44,833 bases of DNA. Origin: an uncultured Hyphomicrobiales bacterium (GTDB lineage: Bacteria; Pseudomonadota; Alphaproteobacteria; Rhizobiales; Ancalomicrobiaceae). The notes below the pieces were generated by a model. That model did not search any database. It was not told the origin of the DNA and was given only the letters and a program-made list of their open reading frames with translations. The position numbers and the translations under genes are program-made. Every line of letters begins with the position of its first letter. Within the stretch, counting starts at the first letter, position 1. Shown here in pieces: positions 16,822-25,627 of this stretch. The DNA is taken from positions 1 to 44,833 of the forward strand of contig CAIYYN010000003.1 of NCBI GenBank assembly GCA_903930435.1, written 5' to 3'.

Positions 16822-17838
16822 TCAGCCCTTGAACGTGGCTGCGACAGCGTCGAGCAGGTCGCGCGCGCCCGGCGTCTTCTCGGCGAAACGGCCCCACATC
16901 GGCTTGACCAGTTCGCGGAAAACCTCCCGATTGCAGTCGTTGACCGTCACGCCCAGACCCTTCAACTGATCAATCGCTTCATTCTCAATCGCAGCCGCGC
17001 GCTTGAAATGTTCGGCGGTTGCTTCCTTGATGGCACGGGTCAATCCATCGCGCTGATTGGCTGGCAGCTTGTCCATCGTCTTGTTGGAGACGAACGCCCC
17101 GAAGGGATTGTGGATGTGCTTGGTCAGCGTGAAGAACTTGGCGGTCTCATAGAACTTCGAGGCCAGGATCGTGGGCGCGTCATGTTCGAGCCCGTCGATT
17201 ACGCCTGCCTGCAAGCCGGTGTAGATCTCACCGAAGGCCATCGGGGTCGCCGCAGCGCCCATCAGGCGGACCGTCTCGGTGACGACCGGATTTGGCAACG
17301 AGCGGATCTTGCGACCAGCAAGGTCGGCGGGACCGGAGAAGGCGAATTTCGTCATGAAATTGCGCGCGCCGAGATTGCGTCCCCAGGCAGGGAAATGCGC
17401 GCCAGCCTTTGAGATCAGCAATTCCTCAAGCTTTGCAGCTGCCGGTGTCGCCGAAGCGCGCTGCAAATGATCATAATCACCGAAGAGATAGCCGAGGTCG
17501 AACACGCCACATTCCGGCACGATATTGGTCCAGATGGGCGTGCCAACCAGCATCATGTCAACCACGCCAAGCTTCACCTGACTGACAACGTCTGCTTCCT
17601 GACCGAGCTGGTTATCGGGGAAAAACTGCGTGACCAGCGCCCCGTCCGTATAGGCTGCGAGCTTGGGGAGGAACAGATCGTACCAGATCCGGGCGGTGGA
17701 AAATTTCGGGTCATTAGGAAACGACGTCGCCACTTTCAGCGTGACGGCAGCATTGGCGCGCCCAATCAGGGCCGGCGCTGCCAATAGCGTGGCGGATGCA
17801 CCGAGTAGCGCACGGCGCGAGAGGCGGATGGTGCTCAT
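16822..17838 (-). CDS. TRAP transporter periplasmic solute-binding protein DctP
   Basis: A 338-residue protein. The N-terminus carries a twin-arginine-like signal (LSRRALLGA, about 6-14) with a cleavage site after GRANA, so export is probably by Tat. The mature part has the DctP fold: KVATSFPND, SQVKLGVVDMMLVG, the DLAGRKIRSLPNPV segment containing the conserved Arg that grips the substrate carboxylate, and AFGEIYTGLQAGVIDGLEHD. It lies 50 nt after the GntR gene and 4 nt before its permease. It hands an organic acid to the fused DctQM. Confidence 0.95.
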   Translation of the reverse strand: MSTIRLSRRALLGASATLLAAPALIGRANAAVTLKVATSFPNDPKFSTARIWYDLFLPKLAAYTDGALVTQFFPDNQLGQEADVVSQVKLGVVDMMLVGTPIWTNIVPECGVFDLGYLFGDYDHLQRASATPAAAKLEELLISKAGAHFPAWGRNLGARNFMTKFAFSGPADLAGRKIRSLPNPVVTETVRLMGAAATPMAFGEIYTGLQAGVIDGLEHDAPTILASKFYETAKFFTLTKHIHNPFGAFVSNKTMDKLPANQRDGLTRAIKEATAEHFKRAAAIENEAIDQLKGLGVTVNDCNREVFRELVKPMWGRFAEKTPGARDLLDAVAATFKG

Positions 17839-17888
17839 TGTGTTTTCTCCCTCAAGGTTTGATGTTTTGGACGGCTTTGGTCGCCGCT

Positions 17889-18617
17889 TCAGGTGTTGAT
17901 GCTGATTCCAAGTCCTTCGAACAGGTCAAACTCCGATTGCTTGATCAACTGACGCGCCGCCTTTTCCGCAGCGTCCTCGTCCCCCCGCTCAATCGCGACG
18001 CACAGCGCTTCGTGCATCGGCAGTGAATGCGCCGGACCACCTTCGCGTCGACAGCTGATCTGGAAACTGACGCGCAGGATGGCACTCATCGCGACCTGCA
18101 TATTGCGCAGGAACTGGTTGCCGCTGGCGTCGAGAATGGTCGCATGAAATCTGAGATCGGCGGGGATGTAGTCACCGTCGCCGTTGACGGCCCGCGCCAT
18201 CGCTTCATACGCCGCGCGCAATGTGGCACGTGCCTCGGGCGACGCCCGTCGTGCTGCCAGCCGTGCGGTTGGTGGATCGACGATGCGCCGGAGTTCGATC
18301 AGATCCTGGGCGAGCGCAAGATCAACGCCACCGGCCTGCGTCCGCCAGGCAATGATTTCTGGATCGAACAGGTTCCAGTTGGACGGCGGTTGCACCAGGG
18401 TACCGACCTTGCGGCGCACATCGACCATGCCCTTCGCCGCCAGCGATTTGACCGCTTCCCGGATCACGATGCGGCTGAAGTTGAAGCGTTCGCACAGTTC
18501 GGGTTCTGCGGGTAATACGTCGCCGGGCCGATAAACGCCCGCACAGATATCCTGCCCAATGCGCGCGAGAACCTGCTCCTGAAACGTCGTGCGTGGCGAT
18601 TGGTGGTTTGTCAACAT
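17889..18617 (-). CDS. GntR-family (FadR/FCD) transcriptional regulator
   Basis: A 242-residue protein. The N-terminal winged helix-turn-helix (about 10-78) has LPAEPELCERFNFSRIVIREAVKSL and DVRRKVGT. The C-terminal all-helical FCD ligand domain includes DLRFHATILDASGN, with the Asp/His pattern that holds a metal and a carboxylate ligand. It resembles DgoR/UxuR-like regulators of sugar-acid genes (inference). It is the first gene of the - strand TRAP operon and faces the second TRAP operon across about 180 nt, so it probably controls both by repression relieved by a sugar acid. Confidence 0.93.
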   Translation of the reverse strand: MLTNHQSPRTTFQEQVLARIGQDICAGVYRPGDVLPAEPELCERFNFSRIVIREAVKSLAAKGMVDVRRKVGTLVQPPSNWNLFDPEIIAWRTQAGGVDLALAQDLIELRRIVDPPTARLAARRASPEARATLRAAYEAMARAVNGDGDYIPADLRFHATILDASGNQFLRNMQVAMSAILRVSFQISCRREGGPAHSLPMHEALCVAIERGDEDAAEKAARQLIKQSEFDLFEGLGISINT

Positions 18618-18702
18618 CAGCCTTTCCTGCCCTCCGCATCCCGTGTTTTACCGCCCGGTCGTCACGATCGCGAATTCGGGCTTGATGCTTTTCGGATCCA
18701 AA

Positions 18703-18717
18703 GGTAATACGTAATAA
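18703..18717. promoter_or_regulatory. Candidate FCD/GntR operator in divergent promoter region
   Basis: The sequence GGTAATACGTAATAA is an imperfect palindrome around ACGT. It contains GTAATAC, which fits the GTnnnAC core of FadR-subfamily operators. It sits between the divergent GntR gene (start 18617) and the second TRAP operon (start about 18799). The assignment is by position and pattern only. Confidence 0.35.
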
Positions 18718-18798
18718 GATAAAAGCGCAAATGGAAAACGCGACCTGCCCAAACACTGTCGGAAAGTGGCTGGAGCCGGTACCGGGGGAAATGTCCAA

Positions 18799-20676
18799 AT
18801 GGACACAGGCCACATGGAGTTCGGACCGACACGGCCAGGGCAAATCCGGCTTGTTTCTGCCGTGGACAAGGCATTGAACGTGTTCGTCGGCGCTGCGGTG
18901 CTCATGGAATTGCTGGTGCTGTTCGCCAACGTCATTTCCCGCAGCTTCCTCGGCGAAAGCCTGCTCTGGGCCAATGAACTCGGCAATCTCGTGCTTGGCA
19001 TCGTTGCCTTTATCGGCGGTGCACTCGCTTATAATCGTGGCGAACATATCGCCGTGCACGCTTTCATCGATCGCCTCCCGCCCTATGCGCGGTCGCTGAC
19101 CCTCGTCTTTGTCGATTGGCTTGTGCTTGCCCTGTCGGTCTTTGTTGGCTGGATGTCGTGGTCAGTGGTCGAGTCACGCGCCGAAGAATTGTCGACAGTG
19201 ATGGAAATCTCCATGCGCTGGTTCGTCCTGCCGCTGACGGTCGGCATGGGGCTGATGGCATTCTTCGCCGTCGGTCGGCTGTTGCAGAACGCCCTTCTGG
19301 ACAATGTGCTGGCAGGATTGCTGGCTGCGGGTTTGGTCGCCTTACTCTTTGGTCTGGATATCCTGATTGGGCCGCTGGAAGACACGCCCGCTCTTTTGTG
19401 GCTGGTGGCAGCCTTGTTCGCAGGATTGCTCGCCGTCGGGCTGCCAGTTGGCTTTGTGCTGGCGTCCGTCGCGACCTTTTTCATTGTGTTCGGCGGCAAT
19501 GGTCACCTGATTACCATCCCGTCGACGATGCAATCCGGCGTGTCAAACTTCGTGCTGCTCGCGATCCCATTCTTCATGATGGCCGGCTACGTGATGACCG
19601 AGGGTGGACTGAGCCGCAGGCTCTCGGAATTCGTCGTTGCCTTGGTCGGGCGCGTACGTGGGGGGCTTTTTCAGGTCATCGTCGTCAGCATGTATATTTT
19701 CTCCGGCATTTCAGGTTCCAAAGCAGCGGATGTCGCGGCGGTCGGTACTGCATTGAAGCCGATGATCCGCGACAATGGCTATGATGAGCCGGAATTCGCC
19801 GCCATTCTGTCCGCCGCTGCCGTCATGGGAGAAACGATCCCGCCAAGCCTGCCGATGCTGGTTCTTGGCTCGATCACGACCGTCTCGATGGGAGCGATGT
19901 TCCTGGCCGGTTTGCTACCCGCCGTCGTGCTTGCCCTGTGCCTGATGGCGGCGATCTATGTACGGGCCCGGATGGGCAATCGCTATCCCGGCATAAAGGC
20001 ACCAATGCGCGAACTGGCTCGGACGGCAATTTTTGCATTTCCCGCGTTGCTGGTCCCGCTTTTGCTCGTGGTTGGCATCGCCACCGGCCTCGCGACCCCC
20101 ACTGAAATCTCATCCGTTGCCGTGGTCTATGGTCTCGTGCTCGCTGCCTTGCTTTATCGTGAACTGACGTGGCGCAAGCTGTGGCAGGCGGTGACGGATA
20201 CGGTGGTGAAGGGTGGCATGATCCTGTTCATCACGGCCACGGCCAGCACCTTCGCCTATACGCTGACTGCAGCCGGCATTCCAACCCGGATGGCGCAATT
20301 GATGATTCAGGTCGCCGGGCACTCGAACTGGCTGTTCATGCTGTTGAGCCTGATCATCCTGGTCATCATGGGTGCTTTGCTTGAAGGTCTTCCAGCCCTT
20401 CTGGTGTTTGCACCAATCCTGATGCCGCTCGCCCCGAAATTCGGTGTCTCGCCGGTGCAATATGGAATCGTGCTCCTGATCGCCATGGGCCTCGGCTGCT
20501 TTGCCCCGATCATCGGTGTCGGCATGTACATCAGCTGTTCCGTCACGGGAACAAAGGTCGAAGCCGCCTCGAAGGCCATGATTCCCTATGCCATTCTGCT
20601 TTTCCTGGGGCTGTTGATTGTCGCCTTCGTCCCCTGGTTCAGCCTCGTATTGCCGCGCTATTTCGGCTTCATCTGA
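18799..20676 (+). CDS. TRAP transporter permease, fused small and large subunits (DctQM), second system
   Basis: About 625 residues from the ATG at 18799. A GTG at 18766 would add 11 residues, but the chosen ATG follows a GGGGG run and gives a family-like N-terminus. The DctQ-like part (SLLWANELGNLVLGIVAFIG) spans about 1-165. The DctM part includes GISGSKAADVAAVGTAL, GETIPPSLPMLVLGS, IVLLIAMGLGCFAPIIGVG and the terminal VLPRYFGFI. It is the first gene of the + strand operon, with its binding protein 43 nt downstream and a ManD-like dehydratase after that. Unlike the - strand system, the gene order is permease then binding protein. Confidence 0.95.
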   Translation: MDTGHMEFGPTRPGQIRLVSAVDKALNVFVGAAVLMELLVLFANVISRSFLGESLLWANELGNLVLGIVAFIGGALAYNRGEHIAVHAFIDRLPPYARSLTLVFVDWLVLALSVFVGWMSWSVVESRAEELSTVMEISMRWFVLPLTVGMGLMAFFAVGRLLQNALLDNVLAGLLAAGLVALLFGLDILIGPLEDTPALLWLVAALFAGLLAVGLPVGFVLASVATFFIVFGGNGHLITIPSTMQSGVSNFVLLAIPFFMMAGYVMTEGGLSRRLSEFVVALVGRVRGGLFQVIVVSMYIFSGISGSKAADVAAVGTALKPMIRDNGYDEPEFAAILSAAAVMGETIPPSLPMLVLGSITTVSMGAMFLAGLLPAVVLALCLMAAIYVRARMGNRYPGIKAPMRELARTAIFAFPALLVPLLLVVGIATGLATPTEISSVAVVYGLVLAALLYRELTWRKLWQAVTDTVVKGGMILFITATASTFAYTLTAAGIPTRMAQLMIQVAGHSNWLFMLLSLIILVIMGALLEGLPALLVFAPILMPLAPKFGVSPVQYGIVLLIAMGLGCFAPIIGVGMYISCSVTGTKVEAASKAMIPYAILLFLGLLIVAFVPWFSLVLPRYFGFI

Positions 20677-20719
20677 TCCCGCATCCCAACACAAAACGCC
20701 CAAAGAGGAACGCGTCCAT

Positions 20720-21700
20720 ATGAAAACCTTGCTCTCAACACTCGCCGCCGCAGCCCTGTTGGGGTTGATTGCATGCCCGGTTCAGGCCCAGCAGAAGGTG
20801 ACGATGAATTTCAGCCACCAGATGCCCGCCGATCACACACTGAACACGGTCGCCCTGAAGTTCGCCGAACTGGTCAAGGAAAAGACCAATGGCAACGTGA
20901 TCGTCAAGGTTTTCCCGTCCGGCGCATTGGGTGGTGAGAAGGACAATGCAGCCGGCCTGAAATCAGGCATGCTCGATATGGGCATCATCGCGGTCGAGCA
21001 GTATCCATCCTTCGTGCCGGAAAGCGCCGTCATGGTGCTGCCCTATCTCTACAGGGATTACGACCATCTTCAGCGCGTGCTCGACTCTGATGTTGCGCAA
21101 GACGTGAAGCAGATGATCGCCGACAAGACCGGGATCCGCATCCTGACATTCCTGCCGATGGCCTTCCGCCAGATGTTCACCGTCGACACGCCAATCCGCT
21201 TAGCTGCTGACCTGAAGGGGCTGAAGATGCGCGTGCCGGAATCGCCGATCTATGTTGCGGCCTTCAAGCAGTATGGCGCAGCACCAACCCCGCTGGCGTT
21301 TGGCGAAGTCTATGCCGCGTTGCAGACAGGTGTCGTCAAGGGCGTCGAAAACACACCGGAAGCCATCCTGACCGCTTCGTTCTTCGAAGTGACAAAATAC
21401 ATGACGCTCTCTAATCACATCGAGGGACCGTCGACGATCTCGATGTCGGACGCCGCGTTCAAGAAGCTGTCACCGGAGTATCAGGCAGCGCTCCTGTCTG
21501 CCGCAGCAGAGGCTGAAAAGCTGGATCTCGAACTGACCGTCAAGGCCGATACGGCGGCGCGGGAAGTGCTGAAGACCAAGCTGACAGTGATCCAGCCGGA
21601 TATCGCGTCTTTCACAAGCGTTATCAACTACGGTGACATTTCGCTGGTGAGTTCCGACAAGGGCAAGGAACTGGTGAAGCGCATTACAGCCATCAAATAA
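20720..21700 (+). CDS. TRAP transporter periplasmic solute-binding protein DctP, second system
   Basis: A 326-residue protein. The ATG at 20720 follows GAGGAA, and the frame upstream is only the overlap with the permease gene. Residues 1-23 form a Sec signal peptide (cleavage after PVQA); LIAC inside it could alternatively act as a lipobox. The mature sequence shows NFSHQMPADH, AAGLKSGMLDMGI, ADLKGLKMRVPESPI with the conserved carboxylate-binding Arg, and AFGEVYAALQTGVVKGVENTP, all DctP hallmarks. It would serve the fused permease encoded just upstream. Confidence 0.95.
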   Translation: MKTLLSTLAAAALLGLIACPVQAQQKVTMNFSHQMPADHTLNTVALKFAELVKEKTNGNVIVKVFPSGALGGEKDNAAGLKSGMLDMGIIAVEQYPSFVPESAVMVLPYLYRDYDHLQRVLDSDVAQDVKQMIADKTGIRILTFLPMAFRQMFTVDTPIRLAADLKGLKMRVPESPIYVAAFKQYGAAPTPLAFGEVYAALQTGVVKGVENTPEAILTASFFEVTKYMTLSNHIEGPSTISMSDAAFKKLSPEYQAALLSAAAEAEKLDLELTVKADTAAREVLKTKLTVIQPDIASFTSVINYGDISLVSSDKGKELVKRITAIK

Positions 21701-21711
21701 AGTGTTCCAAG

Positions 21712-21737
21712 GGGGAGCCAACTTTGTCTGGCTCCCC
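21712..21737 (+). promoter_or_regulatory. Strong intercistronic hairpin between dctP and the dehydratase gene
   Basis: GGGGAGCCA (21712-21720) pairs perfectly with TGGCTCCCC (21729-21737) around an 8-nt loop. It begins 12 nt after the dctP stop. No T run follows (GACATTCC), so it is more likely an mRNA 3' stabiliser or attenuating element than a terminator. It would favour high DctP relative to the enzyme downstream. Confidence 0.6.
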
Positions 21738-21764
21738 GACATTCCTCATGGATTGCGATAAAAG

Positions 21765-23012
21765 ATGTCGATCACGATTACCAATGTCCGTGCCATCTTG
21801 ACCGCCCCCGAAGGCATCAACCTCGTTGTCGTGCGGGTGGATACCAACCAGCCCGGCCTCTTCGGCTATGGATGCGCCACATTTGCCTATCGGGCACTGA
21901 CTGTGCGGTCTCTGGTCGAGGACTATCTTCGCCAGCTGCTCATAGGTCGCGATGCGGAAGCCATCGAAGAAATCTGGCAACTCGTCCACCAGAACGCCTA
22001 TTGGCGCAACGGCCCGATCGAGAACAACGCCCTGTCAGGGATCGACATGGCGCTGTGGGATATCAAGGGCAAATTGGCCAATATGCCGCTCTATCAACTG
22101 TTTGGCGGCAAGGTCCGGGCGGGCGTCCCGGTCTATCGTCATGCAGATGGTCGGGACATCGAAGAGCTTTGCAGCAACATCGAACGCTATCGCAGCCAGG
22201 GGATAACGCATATCCGCTGTCAGTCCGGCGGCTATGGCGGCGGTGGTTTCGGGCTTGCACCTGCAGGTAGCCCGGATGGTGCCGCGTCCGGCGTTTATCT
22301 CGACCCGCGCGGCTACATGCGCGCCACCGAGGCCATGTTCGACACGATCCGCAGTCGCATTGGCGAAGACATCGAATTGATCCACGACGTGCATGAGCGG
22401 CTGCAGCCGATTGACGCGATCCGCTTTGCCCAAGCGCTTGAAAAGTTTAACCTCTTTTTCCTCGAGGATGCCATCCCGCTTGAACAAGGCGACTGGTTGC
22501 GGGAGTTGCGCGCCAAGTCTTCAATCCCGATTGCACAGGGCGAACTATTCAATCATCCCCTGGAATGGCGTAACCTGATTACCGAGCGATTGATCGACTT
22601 CATTCGCGTCCACCTGAGCCAGGTTGGCGGTATAACGCCATCACGCAAGCTGCAGATTTTTGCCGAGCAATTCGGCGTGCGAACCGCCTGGCATGGACCC
22701 GGCGACATGTCGCCTTTCGCTCACGCGGCCAACATCCATATCGACCTCGCCGCCCGGAATTTCGGCGTGCAGGAATGGTCTGGCACCGAGCCGCCGAATT
22801 CGGTGATTCAGGAATTGCGCGGACCTCGCGATGCCCTGCTCGATGTCTTCCCCGGTTTGCCGGAATTCCGGCAGGGCTATGTTTATCCAAACGACAAACC
22901 CGGCCTCGGCGTTGATTTCAACGAGGCAGAAGCGGCAAAATACCCGTGCGAGCACGGCGTGACCACCTGGACCCAAACCCGCCTGCGCGACGGCAGCCTG
23001 CATACGCCTTGA
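21765..23012 (+). CDS. Enolase-superfamily sugar-acid dehydratase (ManD/RspA type)
   Basis: A 415-residue mandelate-racemase-like protein. The spacing of acidic metal ligands and bases matches D-mannonate dehydratases: Asp208 and His210 in LIHDVHERL, Glu234 in FLEDAIP, Glu260 in QGELFNHP, and His310 in WHGPGDMSPFAH. The capping domain has NAYWRNGPI and SGIDMALWDIKGK. It would remove water from a sugar acid such as mannonate or gluconate to give a 2-keto-3-deoxy acid; many ManD homologues are weak or promiscuous, so the substrate is open. It follows a TRAP transporter likely to import that substrate. The ribosome site before the ATG is weak. Confidence 0.9.
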   Translation: MSITITNVRAILTAPEGINLVVVRVDTNQPGLFGYGCATFAYRALTVRSLVEDYLRQLLIGRDAEAIEEIWQLVHQNAYWRNGPIENNALSGIDMALWDIKGKLANMPLYQLFGGKVRAGVPVYRHADGRDIEELCSNIERYRSQGITHIRCQSGGYGGGGFGLAPAGSPDGAASGVYLDPRGYMRATEAMFDTIRSRIGEDIELIHDVHERLQPIDAIRFAQALEKFNLFFLEDAIPLEQGDWLRELRAKSSIPIAQGELFNHPLEWRNLITERLIDFIRVHLSQVGGITPSRKLQIFAEQFGVRTAWHGPGDMSPFAHAANIHIDLAARNFGVQEWSGTEPPNSVIQELRGPRDALLDVFPGLPEFRQGYVYPNDKPGLGVDFNEAEAAKYPCEHGVTTWTQTRLRDGSLHTP

Positions 23013-23990
23013 CTGTGACTGACCTTGCCCCTCAGGCTTAGTCCGGTTTGACGTTCTTTCTGATCCATCTTGACGTGCTCCCCGACTCTAGGCCTGCCTT
23101 TGCTGGGAGCAGGTCATCATGCCCAGGCGAAAACCAGTCGATCAAATAATGACATAAAGGGAAGTCAGGGAATTTGCGAAACCGCAGTTGATCGCAAACG
23201 GCCGGAGACGCGCCGCAAAAACGGGCCATTAAGACCCCGAAATCAGCCCAGGAAAATCGAGCCTCAACAGCGCTTGATACGCCAAAAGCCCCGAACAAAC
23301 GGGGCCTTGCAAAGGCAGACAGCTATCAGAGACGATTTGCGGGATTGACTGGCGGTGGGCGCAGTCACAAGCGAACCGGGCTCTGTCCGAAATTGGATAA
23401 AGCAGGGAATTTACAGGGAAAGTAGGCATACTTTTTGAGCTCATTTGGCAACTTAACGGGTGAAATCTCTAATATATCAGTCGCTTGCCCTGAATTTCTT
23501 TGGTGGTCATAAGAGGGCCCGATCAAAAATGAACAGAACGGAATCCGGCGCCTATCAGGACCTTATCAGTGCGATATCAGGTCAAGCTTGCTCCAATTTT
23601 CCACCACGAAAGCCTGCAACACCGGTGTCCTGATGATCTGTGTAGGGCCTTCAATCAACTTTTGGGTTCATTTTAGATCGAAATGTCAACGTGCTACTTT
23701 GATATATTAGCATCGCCCGCCCCAGTTCATTGCTGTACGACTCTGCGTGTGAATTGCTGAAGAGCTGAATTTCAAGGCGGATGGGGATATGACTGTCGTC
23801 CCTTCGCGGTCCCCGAATTGGGCGCAGGGCTCGAAAATTCGGTAAAATGATGCTGGCTCCCCTATTAGGAGACAGATTTCGGAAAGATCACTATCTTTCC
23901 ACGAAAGCTGATAACCTTTCTGGACTGCGCGATCCGCCGCCTCACATGAGGCTCAAAGCTGTTTTCGTTCAAATCTTAGAATCGGCAGCG
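23013..23990. other. 978-nt region with no convincing gene
   Basis: Several short open frames on both strands show no recognisable domain or good ribosome site, and I treat them as spurious. A - strand intrinsic terminator sits at 23288-23305. The part at about 23390-23480 reads like degenerate non-coding repeat material (GCAGGGAATTTACAGGGAAA and similar). I found no tRNA-like T-arm and no rRNA. A longer patatin reading frame extends back to 23847 but is not preferred. Confidence 0.5.
23284..23305 (-). terminator. Intrinsic terminator reading on the - strand, no gene upstream of it
   Basis: On the - strand the sequence is GCCCCG, loop TTTGTT, CGGGGC, then TTTT: a compact 6-bp GC stem followed by a U run. 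On the + strand no T run follows. No gene on the - strand lies directly upstream (positions above 23305), so it either ends an unrecognised small transcript or is a relic. Confidence 0.6.
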
Positions 23991-25247
23991 ATGGATCCAA
24001 TTCGACAGACAAGGTGCCCTCTTCCAAATCAAGCGAGTTCGTTTCGCCGCTCAGGTACGGTACCGAGAGCCAAACGACGCAATGCGCTCGCCTTGACGCT
24101 TTCTATGGTTCTGCTCACCGCATGCGCGGGATCGCCGCGCCTGCTGTTCACCGAAGAAGCGCAGATGGCGGCGGTCCCGATCGGACCTGCCAGCATTCGC
24201 TTCTGGGCGGATTCACAAATCAGCGCGTTTCAGAGTGCCGCACGTCAGGCGGTTCCTGTAGATGGGAAGCATTATAGCTACCTTGCGCTCTCTGGTGGCG
24301 GGGGCGGAGGCGCTTTCGGTGCGGGAGTTCTAGCCGGCTGGACAGCTTCGGGACAGCGTCCAAAGTTTACGGTTGTCTCCGGCGTATCTGTCGGCGCCCT
24401 GATCGCGCCCTTCGCATTCCTTGGATCGGACTATGATGATCGGTTGAAGCAGATTTATACGGACGGCGAGGCTGAACGACTGATCAGCCATCCCGACCCG
24501 CTCGGTGCTATTTTTGGGGTCGCACTGTTCGGTCACGGCGAACTGAGGAGGCTGGTTTCCCGGTATGTCGATGAGGCTATGTTCGAGGCGGTTGCCGCTG
24601 AAGATCGTAAAGGGCGCAGGTTGCTCGTGGTCACAACAAATCTCGATGCCCAACGCGCGATGATCTGGGACATGGGGGCCATCGCCGCAATCGGCGGCCC
24701 ACAAGCCTTCAAATTGTTTGGCGACGTGCTCGCCGCATCGGCGAGCGTGCCGGTCATCTTCGCACCTCAGATGATCGATACGGAAGTACTTGGAGAAAAG
24801 TTTCGGGAAATGCACGTCGACGGCGCCGTAAGCATTCCTGTCTTCACGTTGCCGGACGCTTATCTTCTTGGCGGCAAATCGATGGTTTCGCAGCACGCGC
24901 GGCCCGATATTTACATCATCGAGAACGGTCGCATTGAACCGGGATTTGCTGTTGTTCCTAACCAGTCGGAGGTCATTGCCGCCGAAGCCTTCAGCATCAT
25001 GAACCGGGTTGGAACGCAAGCCATTCTCGCTCAGACTTATCGGGCTGCGCGCCGCGATGGGATCGGCTTTCACCTGACTTATGTCGGCAACGATTACCCG
25101 GAGACGACAGGAACCGGGTTTGAGACAGATGCGATGCAAAAGCTCTACGACTACGGCTTCGACAAGGCGCGGTACGGATCATTCTGGTCAAGTGAACCGC
25201 CGCAGATCGTGGTGGCGAAGGCAATCGCCAGATCACCCGCGCCTTAG
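23991..25247 (+). CDS. Patatin-like phospholipase, predicted lipoprotein
   Basis: A 418-residue acyl hydrolase. A basic stretch (RAKRRN) precedes a hydrophobic segment and a lipobox LLTAC (Cys about 45), so the protein is probably lipid-anchored. The patatin catalytic set is complete: glycine-rich oxyanion loop SGGGGGGAFG (about 101-110), nucleophile motif GVSVG (Ser about 133), and DGA (Asp about 277) of the Ser-Asp dyad. The frame is open to 23847; the ATG at 23991 gives a more family-like N-terminus, but no start has a strong ribosome site. It is a monocistronic gene flanked by long gaps. It would hydrolyse phospholipid or another acyl ester at the envelope. Confidence 0.88.
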   Translation: MDPIRQTRCPLPNQASSFRRSGTVPRAKRRNALALTLSMVLLTACAGSPRLLFTEEAQMAAVPIGPASIRFWADSQISAFQSAARQAVPVDGKHYSYLALSGGGGGGAFGAGVLAGWTASGQRPKFTVVSGVSVGALIAPFAFLGSDYDDRLKQIYTDGEAERLISHPDPLGAIFGVALFGHGELRRLVSRYVDEAMFEAVAAEDRKGRRLLVVTTNLDAQRAMIWDMGAIAAIGGPQAFKLFGDVLAASASVPVIFAPQMIDTEVLGEKFREMHVDGAVSIPVFTLPDAYLLGGKSMVSQHARPDIYIIENGRIEPGFAVVPNQSEVIAAEAFSIMNRVGTQAILAQTYRAARRDGIGFHLTYVGNDYPETTGTGFETDAMQKLYDYGFDKARYGSFWSSEPPQIVVAKAIARSPAP

Positions 25248-25627
25248 ATCGCGGGCGGCCAACAAAACGGCCAGACGCGCGGCTGACTGTACAGTTGCCC
25301 CATTCGAGCAGATCGTATGGCTTGGGTTGGCGGCGAACCGCGACCTCACGAGGCCATATGGACTCGTTGGTATTCTCCAAAAAAGATTCATGAGTGCATA
25401 AATAAGATGAGATTCAGGCTAATCGTGTAAGATATAGACTAAAATGCGCAAAATATCTATAAAAAAATTGCCTTCGTAATTTAAAATAGGACAATTTATT
25501 TAATTATGATCTCGGATCTTATTCTATCTCGCCGCTATCTAATAATTTCGTTTTTTTATCGGCTAATCGGAAATAGATCGAACACAGGGCGTAGCTGTAT
25601 TTGCTGCGTCCTGTGTCGAATTTTTAA
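25248..25627. other. AT-rich intergenic region, no gene seen
   Basis: This 380-nt gap lies between convergent genes. From about 25385 to 25570 it is very AT-rich with A and T runs. At its right end is the hairpin at 25582-25616. A 79-codon + strand frame starting at 25506 runs antisense through the neighbouring Ala/His-rich gene and is not supported. Confidence 0.5.
25582..25625. terminator. Long bidirectional-looking terminator hairpin
   Basis: A 14-bp stem with two G-T wobbles: ACACAGGGCGTAGC (25582-25595), loop TGTATTT, GCTGCGTCCTGTGT (25603-25616). TTTTT follows at 25621-25625 on the + strand. It starts 12 nt beyond the stop codon of the - strand gene at 25628-25855, for which it is the natural transcript end, although the U run on that strand is weak. 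The better T run on the + side would stop transcripts from the patatin gene. Confidence 0.7.

Noticed and set aside
23306-23400. Possible tRNA before the - strand terminator
   Set aside because: A GGTTCG-like triplet occurs, but no complementary T-stem, acceptor stem or anticodon arm could be formed.
23070-23444. Short frames on both strands in the gene-free region
   Set aside because: No good ribosome site, no domain, and mutually overlapping; treated as non-coding or decayed sequence.
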